DNA of 64,000 nucleotides from Acidimicrobiales bacterium (GTDB lineage: Bacteria > Actinomycetota > Acidimicrobiia > Acidimicrobiales > SKKL01), in the NCBI GenBank assembly GCA_034521975.1, contig JAXHLR010000005.1, positions 124,001 through 188,000 on the forward strand, read 5' to 3'. The position numbers and the translations under genes are program-made. The notes under the pieces were generated by a model that was given only the letters and a program-made list of their open reading frames with translations, did no database searches and was not told the origin of the DNA. Below are positions 58,695-64,000 of this stretch, piece after piece (the stretch's first letter is position 1; every line of letters starts with the position of its first letter).

Positions 58695-59876
58695 ATGAGC
58701 GACACCGCGACCGGGACCAAGCCCAAGCGCGAACGCTGGACGCACCAGTGGAAGGAGCTCTACGAGGAGGTCGTCACCTCCGGGCTGTGCACCGGTTGCG
58801 CGGGGTGCGTGATCGCCTGCCCCCACGAGGTCATCGGCTACAACCACGAAGCCGGCCACTACAAGCCCTTCCACCTCGAGGACGAGCTCGGCCCCACCGA
58901 TTGCGTCCACGGCCAGAAGGGCTGTACGTCCTGCACCAGGGCCTGCCCCCGGTTCCGGGCCTGGGAGCCCCAGGCCGACGAGCACCTCTTTGCACGGGTC
59001 CGCGAGGCCGACGAGCCTGCGGGCATCTACCAGGACATCTTGCTCACCCGGGCCTCCGACGACATGGTCCATCAGATGGGACAAGATGGCGGCCTCGTCT
59101 CGGCGATCTTGATCTGGGCCCTCGACGAGGGCTACATCGACGGCGCCCTCACCTCGTTCGTCGAACGGGGCGAGGACACCGCCAACACCTGGAAGGCCGT
59201 CCCGGGCTTGGCCACCTCCAAGGACGAGATCCTCGAGAGCGCTGGCAGCCGCTACACCTACTCGGCGAACACCCTGGCGATGAAGCAGGCCAAGGAGCGC
59301 GGGATCGACAAGCTGGCACTGGTGGGGATGAGCTGCCAGTCGTCGGTGCCGCCGGTGATGTGGAGCCGCAAGGTCGGCAAGACCGGGAAGCCGTTCATCT
59401 TCAACATCGGGCTGCTGTGCTCGAAGACCTTCGATGACTCGATCTTCGAGGAGTTGTTCTGGGCCAAGTACGGACTGTCGAAGTCCGAGATGGTCAAGAT
59501 GAACATCAAGGGTGTGTTCCAGATCTGGATGCGCGACGGTTCCTATCACGAGGTGCCGCTCAAGGAGTGCCACGCCTGGACCCGCGAAGGGTGCACCCAC
59601 TGCCCCGACTTCGCGGCCGAGCACGCCGACATCTCCACCGGAGGTATCGGGGAGAACAACGACTGGACACTCACCATCGTGCGCACCGAGCTCGGCCGCG
59701 AGGTCATCAGTCGCATGATCTCGGCCGGGGCCATCGAGGCCCGCCCCGGCGACAGCGACCCGGGGGCCATCTCGCTGATGAACAAGCTGGCGACCAAGAG
59801 CCGCGAGCGCTGGCCCGACTGGGCCGCCCCCGAGGCCAAGGTCGGCATCGGTACCAAGGCCGCCGCCGCCAGCTGA
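58695..59876 (+). CDS. Coenzyme F420 hydrogenase/dehydrogenase beta subunit-like protein (FrhB)
   Basis: This 393-residue protein has an N-terminal pair of Fe-S motifs (CTGCAGCVIACP and CTSCTRACP), then the FrhB domain with ARVREADEPAGIYQDILLTR, LALVGMSCQSSVPP and CTHCPDFAAEHADIST. FrhB-type proteins use F420 and FAD with many redox partners. No hydrogenase genes are beside it, so its partner is unknown. The start is fixed by a leaderless -10 box. Confidence 0.87.
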   Translation: MSDTATGTKPKRERWTHQWKELYEEVVTSGLCTGCAGCVIACPHEVIGYNHEAGHYKPFHLEDELGPTDCVHGQKGCTSCTRACPRFRAWEPQADEHLFARVREADEPAGIYQDILLTRASDDMVHQMGQDGGLVSAILIWALDEGYIDGALTSFVERGEDTANTWKAVPGLATSKDEILESAGSRYTYSANTLAMKQAKERGIDKLALVGMSCQSSVPPVMWSRKVGKTGKPFIFNIGLLCSKTFDDSIFEELFWAKYGLSKSEMVKMNIKGVFQIWMRDGSYHEVPLKECHAWTREGCTHCPDFAAEHADISTGGIGENNDWTLTIVRTELGREVISRMISAGAIEARPGDSDPGAISLMNKLATKSRERWPDWAAPEAKVGIGTKAAAAS

Positions 59877-59960
59877 ACGCCACTGCCGCCGGGCAACCGG
59901 ACGCTGCGTCGACCCCCCGCTGGTGCCCGCCGCTGACATTACGGTCGTGTTGCGACCCAC

Positions 59961-59966
59961 TACGCT
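59961..59966 (+). promoter_or_regulatory. -10 box (TACGCT) of the LCP gene
   Basis: TACGCT lies nine bases before ATG 59976. Confidence 0.5.
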
Positions 59967-59975
59967 GAACGAGCC

Positions 59976-61646
59976 ATGTCGATGGACCCCCCGCCATCGG
60001 ACCGGTCCCGCTCGCGTCGCCCCTTTCCGGTCCCCGAGCGGCCCGAGCCCGAGCCGTCAGCCCCGACCGGGGTCCACGCACGCGACCTCATCGACCAGCT
60101 CCCCGAACCCGATCCGGCACTGGTCCGCGACCCCGGCGGTGGGCACCGACGGAGCGGGCGCGGGAGCGCGAACAGGCGACGTGGTCGTCGCTCGCATCGT
60201 GGCCGCCGGAGCTGGCCCCAGCGGATCCTGTTGTCGGTGCTGGTGCTGGCCACCGCGATGGCCGGTGGCGCGGCGGCGGTCGGCGGCTATCTCTCCTACA
60301 AGCTCGATCAGATCGCCTACCTCGATGTCGAGCTGAGCGAGGCGCCGGAGCCGGGGGCTGCCAGGAACCTGCTGATCGTCGGCTCCGACAGCCGCGACAG
60401 CCTGACCGGCGACGATTCGCCCACCACCCTCGCCGAGGGCGCGTTCGTGGGCGACGGGGCCGAGGGCTCGGGTCAGCGGTCCGACACCATCATCGTGGTC
60501 AGGATCGATCCCGAAGCAGGATCGATCGACGTGCTGTCCATCCCCCGCGACCTGTGGCTTCCGATCCATGGGACCGGGCGCAGCCAACGCATCAACACCG
60601 CCTACGGCACAGGCCCCCAACGGCTGATCGACACCATCGAGTCCAACTTCGACTTCCCCATCCACCACTACGTCGAGATCGACTTCGTGGGCTTCGTCGA
60701 GCTGGTGTCGGCGGTCGGCGGCGTGCCGATGTGGTTCGACACCCCGGTGCGCGACGACAACGCCGGCTTGCGTGTTCCCGACGCCGGCTGCCACGTGCTC
60801 GACGCCGAGAGCGCGCTGGCGTTCACCCGTGCCCGGCACCTCCAGTACCAGGACGACGACGGCAGATGGCGCACCGACCCAACCGGCGATCTCGGCCGCA
60901 TCAGCCGTCAGCAGGTGTTCCTCCGCCGTTCGGTCGACCAGGTGGCGCGGCTCGGCATCGGCGACGCGGCGACCATGAACCGCCTCCTCGACGTGGGGAT
61001 CGACAGCGTCACCCTCGATCGTGGCCTGGGGTTGAGCGAGCTGCGGAGACTGATGCGGCACTTTGTCGACTTCGACAGCGACGCGATGCGCACCCACACG
61101 ATCCCCACCGAGTCGTTCACCACCACCGGCGGGGCGCTGGTCGAGCGGGTCCTCGACGCCGAGGCCCAACCGGCGCTCAACGTCTTCCGTGGGCTGCCGC
61201 CCGATGCCTTGGCGCCGGCGCAGGTCGAGCGGGTCACGGTCCTGAACGGCACCGGCATCGACGGTCACGCGGCGCTGGTGGCCGACGCACTCGAGCAGGT
61301 GGGGTTCGGCGTGGAGGAGACGGGCAACACCGACGGGGGTCCGCGCCGCCGGACCCGGATCCGCCATGCTCCCGACGCCGTCCTCGACGCCGACCTGGTC
61401 GAACGGCACCTCACCGCCGGGGCCGAGCTGGCGGTCGACCGCGAGCTCGCCGACGGCGTGGTGGTCCTCGAGGTCGGCGAGGACTTCACCACCATCGGAC
61501 GCAACGCCCGCCCCCTCGATCCGCCGCCAGCCGGGGAGACCGCCTCGACCGTCGCCGATCCGGCTGGGCCCGACGACGGCCAGGACGAACCGCGGTCACC
61601 GGATCCGATCGGGGTCGCCCCCGACCCGTCGGTCCAGTGCGTGTGA
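59976..61646 (+). CDS. LCP (LytR-CpsA-Psr) family cell-wall protein with LytR_C domain
   Basis: This 556-residue protein attaches polymers such as arabinogalactan or teichoic acid to peptidoglycan. It has a basic cytoplasmic N-terminus (about 60 residues), one transmembrane helix (ILLSVLVLATAMAGGAAAV), the LCP domain (NLLIVGSDSRDSL, RSDTIIVVRIDP, IPRDLWLPI, RINTAYGTG) and a LytR_C domain near the end (VTVLNGTGIDGHAALVAD). It is probably on the outer side of the membrane. Confidence 0.92.
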   Translation: MSMDPPPSDRSRSRRPFPVPERPEPEPSAPTGVHARDLIDQLPEPDPALVRDPGGGHRRSGRGSANRRRGRRSHRGRRSWPQRILLSVLVLATAMAGGAAAVGGYLSYKLDQIAYLDVELSEAPEPGAARNLLIVGSDSRDSLTGDDSPTTLAEGAFVGDGAEGSGQRSDTIIVVRIDPEAGSIDVLSIPRDLWLPIHGTGRSQRINTAYGTGPQRLIDTIESNFDFPIHHYVEIDFVGFVELVSAVGGVPMWFDTPVRDDNAGLRVPDAGCHVLDAESALAFTRARHLQYQDDDGRWRTDPTGDLGRISRQQVFLRRSVDQVARLGIGDAATMNRLLDVGIDSVTLDRGLGLSELRRLMRHFVDFDSDAMRTHTIPTESFTTTGGALVERVLDAEAQPALNVFRGLPPDALAPAQVERVTVLNGTGIDGHAALVADALEQVGFGVEETGNTDGGPRRRTRIRHAPDAVLDADLVERHLTAGAELAVDRELADGVVVLEVGEDFTTIGRNARPLDPPPAGETASTVADPAGPDDGQDEPRSPDPIGVAPDPSVQCV

Positions 61647-61664
61647 GCGGCGCCCCCGGCGAGG

Positions 61665-62507
61665 TCAGCTCGCGTCGTCGGCTTGTTCGGCCATGGCCGC
61701 CCAGGCGGCCATCATCGCCGCGTTCGAGCGTCGCATCCCGCGCAGCCACCGCTCGCGGTCGGTCGCCCGACGCTGCTCGTAGCTCGCGACCTCGGGGTGG
61801 GGAAGGATGAGGAACTCCTCGCGGGCCAGCCCTTCGACGACGGCGGTGGCGACCTCCTCGGCTTCGAGCACTCCGTCGGCTCCGGCGGAGCCCTTGGTGG
61901 GGGCCTCGCCGACAGGACGCCGGCGACCGCCGGTCATGTTGGTGGCGACCGCCTGCGGGCAGAGGCACGACACCGTGATCCCGGCGTCGCCGTGGCTGAT
62001 CGACAGCCATTCGGCCAGCGCCACCACGGCGTGCTTGGTGACCGAGTAGGGCGCCGAACCCAGCTGGGTGAGCAGGCCCGCGGCCGACGCCGTGTGGAGC
62101 AGGTACCCCTCACCGCGCTCGAGCATCGACGGCAGGACCGCGCGCGCCGCGTAGATGTGGCTCTTCACGTTCACGTTCCAGATCCGTTCCCAGTGCTCGT
62201 CGGGTACGTCGACGCCGCCGATGACCATGATCCCGGCATTGGCGGCGAAGAGATCGACGGGTCCGTAGCGCTCCTCGGTGGTGGCGACCAGGGCGGCCAC
62301 GTCTGCCTCGTCGCCCGCATCGATCTGCACCGCGAAGGCGTCCGCGCCGTCCGAGGTGAGATCGGTGGCGACCCGCTGCGCGTCGTCTCCGGCGAGATCG
62401 GCCACCACGACACCCTTGGCGCCCTCGGCGGCGAAGGCCCGACACATCGCCTCGCCGATCCCGTTGCCACCTCCGGTGACGATCGCGACCTTGCCTGCCA
62501 GTTCCAT
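61665..62507 (-). CDS. SDR family oxidoreductase
   Basis: This 280-residue short-chain dehydrogenase has [15 protein letters not shown], an [11 protein letters not shown] motif, a catalytic Ser in LLHTASAAG and the catalytic YSVTK. The C-terminal 60 residues are helical. A ggggga ribosome-binding site precedes the ATG. Its upstream region holds a 12+12-bp inverted repeat that overlaps the -10 box TACGAT. The substrate is unknown. Confidence 0.88.
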   Translation of the reverse strand: MELAGKVAIVTGGGNGIGEAMCRAFAAEGAKGVVVADLAGDDAQRVATDLTSDGADAFAVQIDAGDEADVAALVATTEERYGPVDLFAANAGIMVIGGVDVPDEHWERIWNVNVKSHIYAARAVLPSMLERGEGYLLHTASAAGLLTQLGSAPYSVTKHAVVALAEWLSISHGDAGITVSCLCPQAVATNMTGGRRRPVGEAPTKGSAGADGVLEAEEVATAVVEGLAREEFLILPHPEVASYEQRRATDRERWLRGMRRSNAAMMAAWAAMAEQADDAS

Positions 62508-62524
62508 GAGCTCCCCCTGAGAAG

Positions 62525-62567
62525 CGATGCGAGTGCGTTCGTACGTCCATCGAGTGCACTCGCATCG
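62525..62567 (-). promoter_or_regulatory. 12+12-bp inverted repeat containing a 12-bp palindrome, candidate operator
   Basis: CGATGCGAGTGC (62525-62536) is repeated in inverse at 62556-62567. The right side also contains the palindrome CGAGTGCACTCG (62551-62562). A minus-strand -10 box TACGAT at 62569-62564 overlaps it, so a repressor could block the SDR promoter. Confidence 0.6.
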
Positions 62568-62679
62568 TAGGCCCTCACCCTCACCGTGGCCGAGCCTCAT
62601 CGCGACCGGACCTGGAGGAACCGCGCCCGCGGTGGCATCGGCCCCCTGACCGCACAGGTGGATGGGGAGCCGGCGGTGA

Positions 62680-63999
62680 TCAGGACCAGGCGCGGATCAT
62701 GCCCGCACCGATGGTGCGGTCGCTCTTCTCGTCGATGATCACGAAGGCGCCGAGCGTGCGGTCGTCGTCGTAGCGGTCGACGACCAACGGGCCCGCGGTC
62801 GCGAACCGTACGATGCCGATGTCGTTGAAGGCGAGCTCGTCGAGGTCCTCTGAGTGGTCGAGCCGTTCGATGTCGAGATGGCTCACCACCTCGCGGACGA
62901 CGGTCCGTTCGACCCGCGTGCCCTGCTTGACCACGAGGCGGGCACCGGCGCCGAGCGGGTCCTCGTTGAACCAGCAGACCGTGGCCTCGATCTCGCGGGC
63001 CACCGCAGGGGCGCTGGCGGAGTTGGCGACCACATCGCCACGAGCGACGTCGATGTCGTCGGCGAGGGTGATCGCAACCGACCGGCCGGGCAGGGCGACG
63101 ACCAGCTCGTCGTCGCCGACGACGATGCGTTCCACGGTGCTCGTCTGACCGGAGGGGAGGACCACCACCGGGTCACCGGGACACAGCGGCCCACCGTGCA
63201 CCATGCCGGCGTAGAGCCGGGTGGGGCGCCCGTCGCCGGGCTCGCGCAGCACCAGTTGCACGGGGATGCGGGCGCCGGTCGCGTCGCCCACCGGAGCGGG
63301 GCTGACGGTCTCGAGGTACTCGAGCAGTGCCGGCCCGCTGAACCACGGGGTGCGGGTCGAGCGGTCGACGACGTTGTCGCCGTGCAGCGCCGACATGGGG
63401 ATGGGGATGACGGCCTCGACCCCGAGCCGGTCGGTGACGGCGAGGAAGTCGGCGACGACCGAGTCGAAGCGCTCCTCGGACCAGTCGACGAGATCCATCT
63501 TGTTCACGCAGAGGGCGAACTGGCGGATGCCCAACAGCGCGGCGACGGTCACGTGGCGACGGGTCTGGGTGGTGAGTCCGTGGCGGGCGTCGACCAGCAC
63601 CACGGCCACCTCGGCGGTGGATGCGCCGGTGGCCATGTTGCGGGTGTACTGGGCGTGTCCGGGGTTGTCGCCGACGATGAAGGTGCGGGTCGGCGTGGCG
63701 AAGTAGCGGTAGGCCACGTCGATGGTGATGCCCTGCTCGCGCTCGGCACGCAGCCCGTCGGTCACCAGCGACAGGTCGAGACCTTCGTGTCCGCGCCGGG
63801 CGCTGGTGGTGGCCACCGCCTCGATCTGGTCCTGCAGGAGCGTCTTGGCATCGTGGAGGAGGCGACCGATGAGGGTGGACTTGCCGTCGTCGACCGAGCC
63901 GATGGTGGCGAAGCGCAACAGGTCGGTGTCGGCCAGTGCGAGGGCATGATCGGTGCCGGGGGAGTGGTCCTGGTGGTCGGGCACGGACTCGGAGGCCAC
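62680..63999 (-). CDS. cysN: Sulfate adenylyltransferase subunit 1 (CysN)
   Basis: This GTPase subunit helps CysD make adenosine 5'-phosphosulfate from sulfate and ATP. The 439 visible residues contain the GTPase motifs [27 protein letters not shown] and VNKMDLVDW, and the C-terminal beta domains ending [10 protein letters not shown]. No APS kinase (CysC) domain is fused. The reading frame reaches GTG at 63999, one base from the window edge, so the true start may lie outside. The partner gene cysD would be upstream, outside the window. Confidence 0.92.
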   Translation of the reverse strand: MASESVPDHQDHSPGTDHALALADTDLLRFATIGSVDDGKSTLIGRLLHDAKTLLQDQIEAVATTSARRGHEGLDLSLVTDGLRAEREQGITIDVAYRYFATPTRTFIVGDNPGHAQYTRNMATGASTAEVAVVLVDARHGLTTQTRRHVTVAALLGIRQFALCVNKMDLVDWSEERFDSVVADFLAVTDRLGVEAVIPIPMSALHGDNVVDRSTRTPWFSGPALLEYLETVSPAPVGDATGARIPVQLVLREPGDGRPTRLYAGMVHGGPLCPGDPVVVLPSGQTSTVERIVVGDDELVVALPGRSVAITLADDIDVARGDVVANSASAPAVAREIEATVCWFNEDPLGAGARLVVKQGTRVERTVVREVVSHLDIERLDHSEDLDELAFNDIGIVRFATAGPLVVDRYDDDRTLGAFVIIDEKSDRTIGAGMIRAWS

Positions 64000-64000
64000 G

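Noticed and set aside
1-64000. tRNA, rRNA, CRISPR, insertion sequences, prophage or toxin-antitoxin genes
   Set aside because: I saw no cloverleaf, no array of spaced repeats, no transposase or integrase motif and no phage gene.

Overview
The window is a dense, about 70% GC bacterial chromosome segment with short gaps (none over 300 bases lacks a gene). I see no rRNA, tRNA, CRISPR array, insertion sequence, prophage or plasmid function. WhiB, DUF3107, DUF5317, DUF3090, SCO1664-family, deazaflavin (F420)-type enzymes, class E and F sortases, LCP protein and a PdtaS-WhiB pair point to Actinobacteria. A complete System I (Ccm) cytochrome c maturation operon plus many lipid-degradation genes suggest the class Acidimicrobiia; this taxonomic call is inference.

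Layout. 1-6613: a broken GAF-GGDEF gene, acyl-CoA dehydrogenase, orphan NMT1-type binding lipoprotein, SDR oxidoreductase and acyl-CoA synthetase. 6692-10539: a flippase-like membrane protein divergent from two tandem CNNM/CorC transporters. 10546-11741: an encapsulin nanocompartment (shell plus encapsulated ferritin) divergent from an MscS channel. 13030-17017: divergent valS and cysS. 17093-20985: second acyl-CoA dehydrogenase, TesB thioesterase, a 40-residue membrane protein, PabB. 21083-23880: lipoprotein, TetR regulator, zinc alcohol dehydrogenase. 23948-28275: leftward cluster of membrane protein, glycosyltransferase, DUF5317, two septum-formation-type lipoproteins and a class E sortase. 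28372-35085: ccmABCDEFGHI, each gene touching or overlapping the next. 35093-37327: SixA-like phosphatase, DUF4397 surface protein, class F sortase. 37369-40395: cysteine desulfurase and SufR-like regulator divergent from Mrp (Fe-S biogenesis). 40454-46166: DUF3107, two ArsA-like ATPases, zinc ribbon, PdtaS kinase, WhiB1, GDPD. 46179-50932: nitronate monooxygenase, diacylglycerol kinase, EtfB/EtfA, ferredoxin. 51005-54995: two-component system, molybdopterin oxidoreductase, Asp/Met-repeat lipoprotein. 55020-58621: F420-type reductase, SCO1664/DUF3090/phosphomutase trio, uracil-DNA glycosylase, small lipoprotein. 58695-64000: FrhB-like protein, LCP protein, SDR, CysN (at the window edge).

How the parts fit. 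Acyl-CoA synthetase, two acyl-CoA dehydrogenases, SDRs, thioesterase, EtfBA and ferredoxin form a fatty-acid or related acyl-CoA catabolic and electron-transfer set. Ccm, the Fe-S genes, WhiB1 and the ferritin compartment concern heme, iron and redox homeostasis. Sortases, LCP, DUF4397 and lipoproteins concern the cell envelope.

Regulation. At least twenty genes carry a TANNNT-type -10 box 6-10 bases before the start codon with no Shine-Dalgarno, the signature of leaderless transcripts. Several palindromes overlap promoters: a perfect 20-bp one before the nitronate monooxygenase, a CRP-like site before whiB1, and a 12+12-bp inverted repeat before the last SDR. I found no system that is clearly new to science; the most interesting points are the ferritin compartment, the complete Ccm operon, the DUF4397/class F sortase pair, the promoter palindromes and the small unannotated genes.
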